Shown: positions 11,712-23,762 of the stretch, one piece after another
Numbering within the stretch: position 1 is the first letter of the stretch
How the letters are laid out: every line of letters begins with the position of its first letter
NCBI RefSeq assembly: GCF_036850765.1
Contig: NC_089496.1
Coordinates: forward strand, 46,738,113-46,802,112
DNA: 64,000 nt
Source of the DNA: Saccopteryx bilineata
Lineage: Eukaryota; Chordata; Mammalia; Chiroptera; Emballonuridae
Direction of reading: 5' to 3'
Translations under genes and position numbers: made by a program
The notes under the pieces: model-generated
Database searches by the model: none
Told to the model about the DNA's origin: nothing
What the model saw: the letters and a program-made list of their open reading frames with translations, nothing else

Positions 11712-12617
11712 TGTTGGCAACGAGGCAGCACCAGGGTTACTGGCGATTAGACCTCAGGTCAGCAACCTCAGTATTTGAGTTCTGGGTAAGACAGAATTCA
11801 GAGACAAGACACAAACTGTAAAAGAAAACTTATTTAGAAAGTCACAGGGGTAAAAGAAGTGAGCTGTAGAAGAAATGGGTTCAGTAAATAAGTTACAGAG
11901 TCAAGAGGGGGAGGGCTTGAGCTTGGGAGAAGGAGAGAGGCAAGGAAAATGCATGTGGGGGAAGGTGTTGGGGGAGGCTCAGGCATCTCCTTAGAGAAAG
12001 CCACGTTGGGTTCCTTGTCTAAAAGGCTTTTCTCTGCTCTCCAAGGGCAAGGAATTTCAGGGGAGGATCACAATGGAACATTGATCAGCTGTGCAAATGT
12101 GTCATTTCAGAGTCATGGTCTCACCATGTGACCCATGGTGGTGCGGTATAGATCAAGCGTCAACCAGAGTCATGGTCTCTAATGATTGGTTGGCACCAGC
12201 GCAGCAGTCATTAGTCAATGAAGTTGGTCCTGAGGTCAGCTATGACATCTTCTGCCTGGTTTTGCTACTTTTCTGGGCCTGGAGCTGAAACACAACTGTG
12301 GCCTATTTGTATTTGATGATGGTCAGAATCTCGCAGTCTTGGGAGCTTAATATTTAAGGGCTTTTCTCCAGCACCCTTGTTTGTTACCCCTCTAAGGGGG
12401 GGGGGGGGTGTCTCACTGGCTGACTAGCAACATGCCAGGGAAGGAAGGGCCAGAATCACATGACCAGCTATGCTAGGGAGAGAAAGGTCACCCGGGGGTG
12501 AGGTCCTTGTTTTCCCAGTTTTGCTTGTCACCCAGGGCTTTCCACCCTAGTGACTGACCTTCTGTGCCTGGCCCGTTGTCCTTTCTCTGCTCATGTCTGT
12601 CTAACTGCCTACCACCA
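11712..12617 (-). mobile_element. Solo endogenous retrovirus LTR, antisense
   Basis: The segment begins TGTTGGCAAC and ends CTACCACCA, so it has TG...CA ends on either strand. It interrupts an L1M on both sides. Read in reverse complement, its 3' end (ACTCAAATACTGAGG... GGTCTAATCGCCAG) resembles the plus-strand 3' end of the element at 14537-15963. Their 5' parts also share a GGGTGACCTTTC segment. The two are therefore the same LTR family in opposite orientations. No gag, pol or env sequence adjoins it. No clear target duplication is visible, and the exact family name is unknown to me. A G13 run lies at 12396-12408. Confidence 0.7.
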
Positions 12618-13370
12618 TATTTTCAATTATCTTTTTGATAATTTCCAAATATCTGGGTTTTTTTACGTCATCAGTAACTGCTAGTTCCTTTCTTCAGCTT
12701 CTTTAGTTATATGGTATTGTTATTCATGTTTCTTTTTTTTTTTCTGAAGTTGGAAACGAGGAGGCAGTCAGACAGACTCCCGCATGCGCCCGACCCCACC
12801 AGGGGGCGACACTCCGCCCATCGGGGCGTCGCTCTGTTGCATCCAGAGCCATTCTAGCGCCTGAGGCAGAGGCCACAGAGCCATCCTCAGTGCCCGGGCA
12901 AACTTTGCTCCAGTGGAACCTTGGCTGCAGGAGGGGAAGAGAGAGACAGAGAGGAAGGAGAGGGGGAGGGGTGGAGAAGCAGATGGGTGCTTCTCCTGTG
13001 TGCCCTGGCCAGGAATCGAACCTGGGACTCCCGCACGCCAGGCCGACGCTCTACCACTGAGCCAACTGGCCAGGGCCTGTTATTCATGTTTCTTAAAAGT
13101 TTTTAATTCTTTGTTTTAGAAATGTAACTTATTACAGCTATGACTTTTGCTCTGAATTCTGCTTTAGCTGTTTTCCATAGGTTCTGATTTATGTTTTCCC
13201 TATCTTTATTTTCCATGTATTCTTCTATTTAGATTTTTAATGTCCTCTTTGTTGCAGGTTTAGACATCTAGTTTTTATCCCAGAATGAGTTTATATTTCT
13301 GAGTTTACCTTTCCTTATTATTGTCAAATGGTTTCTGAGAAGAAGGAAAACAGAGATATTTTCACTCTAC
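12618..13370 (-). mobile_element. Ancient L1M LINE, antisense, part 2
   Basis: This continues the L1M after the LTR. The phrase 'gctctgaattctgctttagctg' followed by 'ttttccataggttctgattt' near 13150-13190 is the antisense of a well-conserved L1 ORF2 region. A family A SINE (12731-13076) interrupts it. No intact frame remains. Confidence 0.7.
12731..13076 (-). mobile_element. tRNA-derived bat SINE (family A), reverse
   Basis: Read on the minus strand it starts GCCCTGGCCAGTTGGCTCAG (complement ending at 13076) and ends in a poly(A) seen here as poly(T) at 12732-12743. The target TGTTATTCATGTTTCTT is present on both sides. Its body is shorter than that of the 3061 copy, lacking one of the GC-rich CGCCCCCTGG sub-repeats. 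Confidence 0.93.
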
Positions 13371-14536
13371 CATCTGAGAAGCGAAAGTCCTTGAAATCAA
13401 CTTTATTTTGAAATGTGTTTTTTTAATTTAAAAGACTAAATAGCCTCTTTGCTGCTGCCCTTGAGGATGAGTTCTCATTTCTATTTTTAAGAAGCCACCA
13501 TATCCTTAATTAGGAAAATTGCATTTGAGAGAACTTTCCTTTTTGAACAAGATCATAATATTCTCTTCAATTTCCTTAATATTTATCTCAAAGCAGTGCT
13601 CTGTTGGTCCTCACATTCATATGTATTGGGGAAGAAAGGACAGCCCTTTTTCTAGATGGAGAAATCATTGGGCATTAGAGCCAGAACGGGAGACTATTTC
13701 TCCCAACTATCCAACTATAATCATTCTTCTATGATTACTTTTATTGTAACATGCCAGGTGAGGCGCTTCCAGTGAGCATGTATGCTATGAGACCCCCAAC
13801 ACCCAGCATCTGTTCCCACTCTGATAATAAGGTCACCAGTTGGACTGGAATTTTGCCCACACTTCTCTTTCCTTCTTACTATGTTACCTTGTAATATTTT
13901 TACTTTCATAATTATTAAGAAGGTTATTTCATCTGTAGACTCGTAGAACTTACATTGCTGATATGTATGTTTTCTATCCCCCATAACAATAGCAAGGCAA
14001 TGGTTTTTGGCATTACCTTTGGCCTTGGCACTACCAAGATACCTAAGACATAGTCTCCATCTTCGAGTCCTTGAGTAGCCTATGGTTGAGTGATGGGAGA
14101 CACACAGGCTGTGAAAAGAAAATCGCCAGCGTGCCTTTGGCCGTAATAAAGTTGTGAACAGTGTACTACAGGAGCAGTTATCATTGCCGAAGGGAGAGGG
14201 CACAGAGAGGCTGGCACCTGAGCACGGTTTGAAGACTTACGCCATCACATACAGCCTGAATGGCCTGGACAGAGACATAAAGAAAAGGTATGTAAGGAAA
14301 TGTCACCACTGTGGTGTGGGCAAAGGAGAGGATGCCTAGGACAGAATGGAGGATAGGGTAGAACTTGACTCCATGAAGAGCCTTGGCAGGAGTAGGTATT
14401 AAATTGGGGAGGGACGCCCTGTTATCTGAGGGGTGAGGCCTTCTGCCGGTTTATCAGACGTGGCCGCCAGTGAACTGCGCTTGCTGTCACAGGAAGGAAC
14501 CTGCCTGACGACAGAAGAGAGGACAGCAGGTTGTTT
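13371..14536. other. Unassigned non-coding sequence
   Basis: No exon or recognised repeat. The reverse frame of 160 codons at 13721-14203 has no similarity I recognise and no splice or start context, so I treat it as chance. Confidence 0.45.
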
Positions 14537-15963
14537 TGATGGAACGGGCAGTTACGTAGGCATGAATAGAGCAGGAACAATAAGCCAGGTACAAAAGGTC
14601 ACCAGGATGCAAAGCCCCAGTTACCTAGCAACTGGCAAAACTAGGAACACAAGTGTAGCAGGGTGAGACCTCACTGCCAGGGTGACCTTTCCTCCCCTAG
14701 CCTATGGCTGGTCCTGAGGTCCAGACCCCTGACCTTTCATATCACTGGTCATGTGGTTCAGACCCTCCCCTAACCTTTCTTCCCCGGGCATGTCCTTACT
14801 CATGTGGTGGAACTCATTGGAGGAGAAACAAGGGATTCAGAGAATAGCCTCATAGGACTCCCTTGCACAACCATTCCCTGAAGAATGAAACCCTCAGGAC
14901 AATGAGGTTCTGACCCGCAGCACATAATCTTAAGATCAAAGCCTTGGGTCTGCTGACCACAGAGTCAGGGTTTTGGTCAAGCTAGAGATAGCATCTAGAC
15001 CTCAGTCATGTTTCGCCTCCATGCTCAGAAAAGCAGCAAGCCCAAGTAGAGCAATGCCATGGCTGACATCAGCACCAGCTGCAGTAGTTAATGACCCCTG
15101 ACCCTGGCACTGGTCAATCAGTGGAGACCACAACTCTGAAAAGACATGCTTAGAAAAGCTGATGAATATTCTGTAGAGATCCTCTCTTGGGACCTCCTCG
15201 AAGATTCCCACTTTTAGAAAGGCATTAAAGACCCTTAAGACAGAGGACTCAGTGGGCGTGCCCTTTCTCCCTCTTCAGCACACCTGTGCCTTTATCCCTC
15301 TCTTTCTCCCAGGTGCATCCTCTCTGCCTTTCTTTTACCTAAGCTCCTTCTTTTGTCTCTATAACTCATTTTCTGAACCCACGCAGCCCAGATGGCTCAC
15401 CTTTTCTACCTCTGTGACTTTCTCTATAAACTTTCTCTTATAAATTTGAGTTCCTTGGCTCTGAATTCTTTTTTTTTTTTTTTTTTTTTTTTTTGTGTGC
15501 ATTTTTCTGAAGCTGGAAACAGGGAGAGACAGTCAGACAGACTCCCGCATGCGCCGGACCGGGATCCACCCGGCACGCCCACCATGGGGCGACGCTCTGC
15601 CCACCAGGGAGTGATGCTCTGCCCATCCTGGGTGTCGCCATGTTGCAACCAGAGCCACTCTAGCACCTGGGGCAGAGGCCACAGAGCCATCCCCAGCGCC
15701 CGGGCCATCTTTGCTCCAATGGAGCCTTGGCTGCGGGAGGGGAAGAGAGACAGAGAGGAAGGTGCGGCGGAGGGGTGGAGAAGCAAATGGGCGCTTCTCC
15801 TGTGTGCCCTGGCCGGGAATCGAACCCGGGTCCTCCACACGCTAGGCCGACGCTCTACCACTGAGCCAACCGGCCAGGGCTGAATTCTTTTTTTTACTGA
15901 ACTCAAGTACTGAGGTCACTGAACCTAGGTCTGGCGATATTCTGTTGCTATTTCACGGTGACA
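14537..15963 (+). mobile_element. Solo endogenous retrovirus LTR, sense, with nested SINE
   Basis: Starts TGATGGAACGGGCAGTT and ends CACGGTGACA, a TG...CA structure. Removing the nested SINE (15470-15880) leaves about 1.0 kb. A TATA-like TCTATAAACTTTCTCTTATA near 15420 and the 3' end ACTCAAGTACTGAGG... GGTCTGGCGATA match the antisense LTR at 11712-12617. No internal retroviral genes are present on either side. Target duplication is not clear. Boundaries come from comparing the two copies and are approximate at the left. Confidence 0.65.
15470..15880 (-). mobile_element. tRNA-derived bat SINE (family A), inside the LTR
   Basis: The minus-strand head GCCCTGGCCGGTTGGCTCAG ends at 15880; the poly(A) tail appears as a long poly(T) at 15470-15494. 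The target TGAATTCTTTTTTT occurs before the poly(T) and after the head. The insertion postdates the LTR. The 163-codon forward frame starting at 15392 runs through this SINE and is not a gene. Confidence 0.94.
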
Positions 15964-17550
15964 GAATCTGCCTGGTCGTTCCCTGGCCCAAGCTGTAGCC
16001 GTAAGAATTCGGTGAAAATATTTGAACTAACCTGAAGTCTGAGATGTAACATTTGAGAAGAAATATTGTAGACGTGTACCCTGTGCCACCTCCAGTCTAT
16101 ACACTATTTCCTCAGTGGTTCCCAGAACAACATTTTCAGTACTTACAATCCTTAGTGAAAAGTTACCACCTTAGCCTTAGTGATTAAAACGTGCCCTCCT
16201 TATAAAATTTAACATCATGAAATAAAGAGGTGCTACTTTATTTTGTAAAAATGATTTATTTTTATAACGTTGATTTTGGGTTATCATTGAATAATAAACT
16301 CCTCTTTTATACTTCAAGCATACCTCGACTTTCCAAAATTAGAGATGCCATTTCTCAGAAGTTCAGCTGTTATATAAAATGAAGCTTACTTATAAATGTG
16401 TGATTAACATCATGTATTCTTAATAAGCCTCATTCTTATTTTAGCTAATTCAAAGGAAGCAAAATATTTAAAAATAAAATACAGGAAATTAATATACTTT
16501 TTTCACGCTTGGGACCCACACACACACAATTTTTATGGCACTTAGCTGTAATATAAATACCTGAGACAATGATAAATATTATCCATATCACCAATTTTTT
16601 CCTTTAGCAAATACTGTTCAAATAGTATAATGAATTCAATGAATAATCTGGGAACAAATTTGCATTTCAATAAGAATCTCATTTTTAAAAAGCAATTTAT
16701 GAGTTCAACATAGGTGTGAGTTACTAGGTTTCATATTAGATTGTGGTTACAGTGTGTCTTCATTTCAGAACGCACATAGACAGGCCTTTAAGCATTTCAG
16801 CAGATAATTTACTTTAATATCCGGTTAGAGCGGAGCAAATTCCGCTTCAGGAGCTGTTGTGGGGGCTGGTATTTCGCAGTTGTCAGAAATTATTCACGTC
16901 ACCTGTGTCAGAAATTCTTCTCGTCACCTGTGTGAGAGGTGAACGGGCACTCAGCCTGGTTTCTCTTTCACTTTCCTGTGTCGATTCCAGTGCTAAGTAC
17001 AGTTTGCCAATGTCGTGGAGCCAGGCTGCTGAAATTAAATGAATCTACAGAAAAGGGGCCCTTTTCAGTAAAGGACATAATTTCCAGCTGTTTGAGGCAG
17101 AGAGTTTCATCATCCCAGGTGTTCTAGAACAGATCTTTTCAAGCGTTAGAAGACAAAAAAAAAAAAAGTCACTTTTGATAAGATATTCCCAAAGGTGGAA
17201 ATTCATGGGACATTTGAAGAACCCTGAGGATGTGGTTGCATTCTTGGCATCTGATGACAGTGCGTACACCACGGAGTCACGGGAGGTCTTTTCATGGAGC
17301 TGTCTCCAGGGCCCGGGGCTCTGCTCAGCTACCCACCACTCTGCCCAGCCTCCTGCTGTTGAAGACTCAGAGTTCCCAGGCTACAAAAAGGGTGGCCATG
17401 CGTGGTTCAAGAATGCTGAATACAGCTGACAGGGGTGCTTGGGACTCTAATCCATTCCAAGTCCTCTTCCCTGCCAAAACAATGTAATTGTAAGCGATTG
17501 TGATTCAGCAGGTCTGGGGTGAATAGTGCGTCTTTCCCCTGATCCCACGT
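15964..17550. other. Unassigned, partly AT-rich sequence
   Basis: From about 16200 to 16830 the sequence is AT-rich and non-repetitive in appearance. I cannot assign it to a repeat, and it could include conserved non-coding sequence. No exon is seen. A/T-rich runs near 17153-17167 close the stretch. Confidence 0.4.
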
Positions 17551-17700
17551 TCTGGAGCTCCTCAAAGTGTGGTCCTCAGACTGGCTGTATTGACTCACTG
17601 GGGAGCTTGTTAGAAATGCCCCTGGGCTTCTGGGCTCCTGGACTCCTGGGCAGTGATTTCCTGGCCAAAGGGCACCTTTGATAAATAAATGACTGATCTG
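17551..17700 (+). mobile_element. MER5-like hAT-Charlie remnant
   Basis: The phrases CTCAAAGTGTGGTCCTCAGA and GGGAGCTTGTTAGAAATGC are the signature of MER5-type non-autonomous hAT elements known across placental mammals. The copy is degraded, and its terminal repeats are not both visible. Confidence 0.65.
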
Positions 17701-19299
17701 TGATGTGGCAGGACCTTGTTGAGACTGTAGTGTGAGAAATGGGCTGTCCCCTGGGGCTCCGTCCCCTTTATTAGTTATTAGAGGTGAAAAGTCGCTGTTC
17801 TCCTCCTTGATTTCAGAGCCACAGAAACAAGAGACTCGGTGAGACAGCGTCAGAACATGAAAAGTTACGAGCGCATAGAGCTCTATTTTCAATTCTTATT
17901 AAAGTGTATTTTTAGAACCAGCAAAGATGCTTTTCTCAAATAGTGGAAGTAATCCTTCTTGCTTATATATTCTTAAATAGGCGTATCTTCTGTTTGTGGA
18001 CAGCTGTAATCTGACAAACTACTCTTGGGGGGGAAAGTGAGTATGAGAAGAGCCACTGGTATGTAAAATTGCTTACTATGAGCCATTTCTCTCTGCAATA
18101 ACTCACAAAGCTCAGTTGGTATATACGTGTATGTAACTTTTTATATTAACAAGCCACATCTATAGCTGAATGGGTGCAGACAGACTGAGCAGGTGGTGAA
18201 GGAATGGCAGCAGAGGCAGGAGGGAGAGTTCATCGCCTACACCAAGTACACCAGGTAGCCATGAGTTCTTCTCCCCTCCCCCTCCTCCTCCCCCTCCCCC
18301 TCAACCAAACCCGCTCCACGAAGAATTTGCATATGGCAGCCTAGGTTCTGTGTGACCTGCCTACATATTCTGTTGATTCACTGTTATTGTTTTTTTAGTT
18401 TATTTTCAGTTTTATTTTGTATTGGTTTCAAATGTACAGCTTAATGGACCATCATATATTTCTCATAATGTTCCCCCACACTGGGGTTTTTTTTTAATGC
18501 TTTTTGAATTAATTACCACTCTTTACAAGTGGATTTCACATTTAAAAAAATCTGGATTTAGGATCTTTGGGGGGAAATGGGAGGATCTGGCCAATACTGG
18601 GTTTACATTCCCACTGACTATCAGCTGTAGCCAGAGCAGAGCTCTGGCCCCAGGCCATCTCTTCTGTTACTCCAGGCCCCTCCGCATCTTGTCCATCCAC
18701 CATTCCCTCACCTCTGAGCTCATGGCCACAAGTCAGTTTGCTGCCTGCAAAGGATGCTGGGAAAAGGAGATCCTGGCTTCTAGATGGAAGAAGCAGGAGT
18801 CATGTTAGAAATCCCTTAGGCACAGGAAAAGTGTTCAAAAGATGGTGGGGGCCACCACAAGATAGATGGATGTCCACACCTGCCCAGGGAAGGAGACACT
18901 TGCAGAGCAGTTGGGTGTCATGGAAGCCGCTCTGTGATTCCGGCCTTTTCCTCTTCGTTCCTATATAAACAGTGCTGCCTGCATTGTCCTGCTGCTACCG
19001 CTGTGTTTCTGCTCACCTGCTACTGCTTTGAACTAGGACAGACTCCTGGGGCTACACTTCTGTTTGTTGAAAAACGTAGTAGCTTCTCTCAAACACTTAT
19101 CTGTTGTTCCTCACCTCCTTGTGTTGGAGCTTGGGACGACCTTCCTTAGCACTCCACACCTCCCCTGGGCGTTGAGCTCAGTCTCTCTTTATTAGAGTTG
19201 TTGTGGACATAGAGGTAATGGTGGTTGTGATGATAAGTACAGCTGCCAGTTAAGTGTCTGCTGTGTGTCAGGACCTCTCTTCTGTTCTTCATCTCCAGT
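17701..19299. other. Unassigned non-coding sequence
   Basis: Contains a C/T-rich tract (18270-18302) and poly(T)/AT patches near 18390-18560 that may be an L1 tail. No exon or confidently named element. Confidence 0.4.
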
Positions 19300-19482
19300 C
19301 TGTGTTTTAATCCTGATAACACACCAAGAATGAAGCATTAGAGCTATTGCAAACAAAGAAAATGAGACCCACTGAGGCTAAGTGACTTGACCAAGGCCAT
19401 ACAGCTTGGGGGGGGGGGGGGGAAGCAGAGGCAGAAGTGGAACATAGGTCTGTCTGACCCAGAGCCTGGCACTGTCCTTTGT
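19300..19482 (-). repeat. MIR SINE remnant with G15 tract
   Basis: Reverse-oriented MIR signature: 'gaggctaagtgacttgacca', 'aaggccatacagct' and 'aacataggtctgtctgaccc'. A run of 15 G (19408-19422) interrupts it between the 'acagctt' and 'gaagcagaggcagaag' segments. Confidence 0.65.
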
Positions 19483-20100
19483 GATTGAGGTCTCACACAG
19501 AAGTGGTACTAATTCTGTTCCCCTTGCCACCTTCTAATGGTGCAAAAATATCTAACCTGCATCTCCACGCTGTCTTTCAGAGTTATTTCATGCATTGGGA
19601 GAAAATATAAAAGCTTTTGAGAATCTTTTTTTTTTATCCTAAGCATTTTTTTTTCATACATTCCAGAGCAAAATAACATTTTTCAATGCGTCTGGAGAGC
19701 ACAAAGCATCAGAGAGCTCTGGGTACAGCCTGTGACTTCCTGCAGCTCTGCATTCTTCTCAACTGTCAGACTTGAACAATTCTTCTCTCAATAACTGCTT
19801 AATTATTAGCCCTGTCAGGAAAGAAGCCTTCGCAGCCATCACGTACCATATATAAAAATAGCCTGTAATCTTAGAGTTTGAAGACTCTTTCCTGTGATTT
19901 CAGCAAGACCAGTGGTACCTTACAGTCTCAGATTTCTGAGGATAAACTGGGTGGGGAGCAAGGATGCTTAGCTTCGGGGGAGCAGGTGGGAGAATTATAC
20001 TAACCGGGATGAGGTCTCTTTCACGGGGGGGGGGGGGGGGGGGGGGCGTCTCAGCAGAATGAAAGCAGAGAAGTAATATGGCCTGACTTATACCAAGTTA
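19483..20100. other. Non-repetitive sequence with G22 tract
   Basis: No exon or named repeat. 19560-19920 looks single-copy and could be conserved non-coding DNA. A run of 22 consecutive G lies at 20025-20046. Confidence 0.45.
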
Positions 20101-20335
20101 GTAAAACAGAAATGAGGCTTGGGATCAGAAAGGTCAGAGCTTTAACTCAGCTCTGATACTCTTTGTGAAATTTAGTAGAAACTGCATAACCTCCGGGAGA
20201 CAATTTGGTGATCGAGCATATGGACATCTCAGTGTCTACCATGAAATTGTGAGAGGATTGAATAGACAGTAGATTAAAAGTACCAACTACAGTGCTGAGC
20301 ACATGGAGGGGCTTCAAAACATACAGTCAGTCATT
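20100..20335 (+). repeat. MIR SINE remnant
   Basis: Order of segments 'gagctttaactcagctctgatactc', 'ataacctccgggagacaatt' and 'gagaggattgaatagac', with the closing 'gtgctgagcacatgg', fits a diverged sense MIR. Confidence 0.55.
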
Positions 20336-21124
20336 ATCCACCAACTCCATCGTCTGCTAATCACCTACTCACTAAACTTGTAACCCCAAAGTCAATATTC
20401 ACAGGTGCTGTCATGGTCATTCGAAGACATGTACAACGTGGGGAAAGTACAAAGTGGCCTAATGCAGATGTTCCCAGCTGTAGTCCCCAAGGCAACACTC
20501 TGCCTCCTTGTTTCAGTTCTCATGCTGTAAGCTAGTGTCCTTTACACATTTCTGTTTAGAGCCATGCTTTTCAAATTTTTGCGCTTATTGTTAGTGATTG
20601 CGCTGTTTTAAATGGCCTTCCAAGGGTAATAATGCTCGAGTTCTGTTTAGTGTTCTTGTGCGCAGGAAAGCTGTGATATTCCTTACGGAGAAAAATGCGT
20701 GTATTAGATAAACTTCATTCCAACATGAGCTACAACACTGCTGGCAAGAGTTCAATGTTAATGTATCAACAATATATATAAATAAGGTGTCTTAAGCAGA
20801 CACACACATAAAACAATGTTATGTATTGACGAGGTGACAAAAATCTTGTAACCAGATGTTCCGAGGAACTTACCCCTACATATCTCCTAAGAGCAATGGC
20901 TCCAGATTGGCGAACTCAGCGTTAAGAGCAACTTGACAAAATATAACTACCGCAAATAATGAGAAGCGGCTGTATTCTATTTAGTGCCTGTGTTAGGGAG
21001 GTTAAAAATGAGTGACTATAACAAATTAACTCCAAAATGTTCGTTGCTAAAGACCGAAGTTTATTTTTCAGGTATTTAAATTCTACCCAGATGTTCGGCA
21101 GATAGCTTTAAAAAAGTGAGTCGG
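20336..21124. other. Unassigned non-coding sequence
   Basis: No exon recognised. The segment 20980-21110 may be the beginning of an old repeat that continues at 21490-21830 beyond the SINE insertion ('ccagagttcagtcacctggccac' segment), but I cannot name it. Confidence 0.35.
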
Positions 21125-21479
21125 GACCCAGGTTCGATTCCCGGCCAGGGCACACAGGAGAAGCGCCCATTTGCTTCTCCACCCCTCCGCCGCGCTTTCC
21201 TCTCTGTCTCTCTCTTCCCCTCCCGCAGCCAAGGCTCCATTGGAGCAGAGATGGCCCGGGCGCTGGGGATGGCTCTGTGGCCTCTGCCCCAGGCGCTAGA
21301 GTGGCTCTGGTCGCAACATGGCGACGCCCAGGATGGGCAGAGCATCGCCCCCTGGGGGGCAGAGCACCGCCCCTGGTGGGCGTGCCGGGTGGATCCCGGT
21401 CGGGCGCATGCGGGAGTCTGTCTGACTGTCTCTCCCTGTTTCCAGCTTCAGAAAAATGAAAAAAAAAAAAAAAAAAAAA
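21125..21479 (+). mobile_element. tRNA-derived bat SINE (family A), 5'-truncated
   Basis: Begins directly at the B-box region (ACCCAGGTTCGATTCCCGG) without the A box, then carries the complete body and a poly(A) tail at about 21457-21480. The target AAAAAAGTGAGTCGGG flanks both sides, so the truncation happened at insertion and not by later deletion. Lacking the A box, it is unlikely to be transcribed by RNA polymerase III. Confidence 0.92.
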
Positions 21480-23556
21480 AAGTGAGTCGGGGACGCGGAC
21501 TCCTGATATATTTTGGGTCTGCCCACAGCTAAGACCTTGGCACCCAGACAACGGATGGAGGAGGAGAGAGAAGTTGTGGGCAGGTTCTTATGGGCCAGCC
21601 TACAGGTGGAGCGCATCACTTCTGCCTTCTTTCTATTGGCCAGAGTTCAGTCACCTGGCCACAACTAACTGCAAAGGAGGCTGGGAAATACTACCTAGCC
21701 GTGTACTGAGGGGTAATGTGACTAGCTCTGCCACAGTTCTCCTTGAGGTTACTTCCTATGGTCATTTTCCCTTAGATAAACGGCAAAACCTTAGATCAGA
21801 AACATTTAAGTTCTTAAAGTTACCCTTTTGATCCGTTTCTGGTTCATCACCACAGGGAGCAGGTCTGTCTCCTCTCATCTGTCTGGATAAAAGAGAAAAT
21901 CCTCCTATCATGAGACCTCTACACGTATTCTCTCTGTCCCATTCATACTTCAGTCAACCCTTTAACCTCTCCTGCAAGTTGTTGACTGCAGTTAATTTCC
22001 CATGGAATTAAGGCTCACATAGAGAATGTACCCAGTGCCTTCTAGAAAAGAAAGTGTTAAAACACAAGTAACTGATTATTTAAATATGTTCCGGCTAAAC
22101 AATGGGCTCACATCCAAGTTGCTGTCACGTTCAGTGGTAAAACCCCAGCTTTATCTGACCCTACGTCACTGAGCGCATTGGATTGTGTAATAAAATACCA
22201 CTGGTGCTACCTGGATGTGTCTGCTACGCTCTGGGACCTCTGCCTAATTTTACTGTGGTTTTATATTGTGGACTCTGATGAGTATTATTTTTTTTTCAGT
22301 CTTTCTGTTCTTATTTTGCTATCAAGAGAAGAGGCCAGGACACTGTAATAATTATCAGGCTTTAGTAATTTTGGGGGGGGGTGCCTCATAAGGAAATTAT
22401 GGTCTCCTACAATGATCAGGTCATGCACCTCTTTGAAACTCTTATGAAAACTATCATATATTTTATACCATTTAAAAATTCTATACAATTTTAGCGGATT
22501 CTTATCCTTGCTGAGAACAAGGTAGTACTGACCTGGGAAGACTCTTGGGGAAATAAGTGTGTTTAGCCCATCGCATAGCAGCCAAAGAGAACTGACATGT
22601 AATAATGAAACAAAATAGTAGACTCTGTTAAAAGCACCAGAGTACATAACTGCTTTTTACCTCTAGGAGATAGAAATGCTGTATTAACATGGAATAATAC
22701 AAAGGCCATAGGATGTTAAACTTGAAGAAATGGGCACCGGCCTTGTTCTGACCTTCCAGTGACTAAAGAGATGAGAGAAACCCAAATTCACCCCTGCCTA
22801 CGTCTAATGCTTATTTCTGCTTCTGCTTACATTGTTTTTAGATTCTCATACAAGTTTTCCTCCTTGTAAACTGTGAGTTTGCCTTTCATGTGGATTTTAA
22901 GTCTCTGCAGTGTCTTGGTATGGATTTCGAGACACACGTGCCCACACACATGCATGCAAAGACACATACTATGCAGAGAAATACCACATTTATTTGGAAA
23001 TCAGGTGTACTACAATAGCAACTGTTTGGAACATAACCATATTTGCAGAATGGCGCCAAGAAACCCTCTGGGTAGCAAACCAGATATGAAAAGCTTTTGC
23101 AGAAGAGAGGTGTCATACCCCCACCCAGACGATTGTATAGAAACTGCAGAGGAACAGAGAGAAAAGAGCTGATGGTAGGAAGCAGGAAAGTGACTAATGC
23201 CCTTTGCAAGCCTTGCTCGAGGCTGGTGTCGTGAGAAACATGGAGCCTGCAACGTGCAGAAAAGGTTACATTGCCTTCCGTTTGCTCTGCTTAAGAAAAA
23301 GGGAGTATTACAGAATATGTTTAAATTGTGTCAACATTGATAAAACTAAAAATTTCATCTTGAGGTAGAAATCAGTTATTTGGAAAAATCATGGAATGAG
23401 GTGTTGCTGTTTATATATTTTATTCATTTTGATATATAAATAACTGTACAGTATTTTAGCAGTTTCATTGCCCAATTCTCTCCAGAATTTGGCTACTCTT
23501 CCCATCTTCGGCACTTGACACTATGCCTGCCTCACAATGGACACTCAGTATTTATT
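21480..23556. other. Unassigned non-coding sequence
   Basis: Apart from possible old repeat sequence at 21490-21830 and an L2/MIR-like tail at about 23505-23556, nothing is recognised. A G9 run lies near 22373-22381. Short open frames here have no recognisable similarity. Confidence 0.4.
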
Positions 23557-23558
23557 GA

Positions 23559-23610
<52 letters not shown>

Positions 23611-23612
23611 AA
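23557..23612 (+). repeat. (GAAA)n microsatellite
   Basis: Fourteen uninterrupted GAAA units, following a 'cactcagtatttatt' segment typical of an L2 3' tail, from which such tetranucleotide arrays often grow. It ends 93 bases before the acceptor AG of the WIPF3 start exon. Confidence 0.97.
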
Positions 23613-23705
23613 CTATTGACATAATATCCATATGTTTGCATGACATGTATGTATTACCTGTGCATGAATAAAAACATCCAAGTTTAAAACTATTCTCCTT
23701 TTCAG

Positions 23706-23762
23706 AGCAGAAACCATTTTCTTGGGACCATTCACAAGCAAGAGACACCAACGCTGTGACAT
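23706..23762 (+). other. WIPF3: WIPF3 5' untranslated part of start exon
   Basis: A pyrimidine-rich tract followed by TTTTCAG (AG at 23704-23705) makes a good splice acceptor just ahead of this segment. The 57 bases up to the ATG carry an in-frame TGA at 23757-23759, so translation cannot extend upstream in this frame. The acceptor implies at least one further 5' exon to the left, which I could not locate. Confidence 0.7.

Noticed and set aside
15392..15906. About 160-codon frames on both strands
   Set aside because: They run through a family A SINE. The same peptide-like text recurs at every SINE copy in the window.
11712..15963. Complete endogenous retrovirus between two LTRs
   Set aside because: The two LTRs are in opposite orientation and no gag, pol or env sequence is seen between or beside them.
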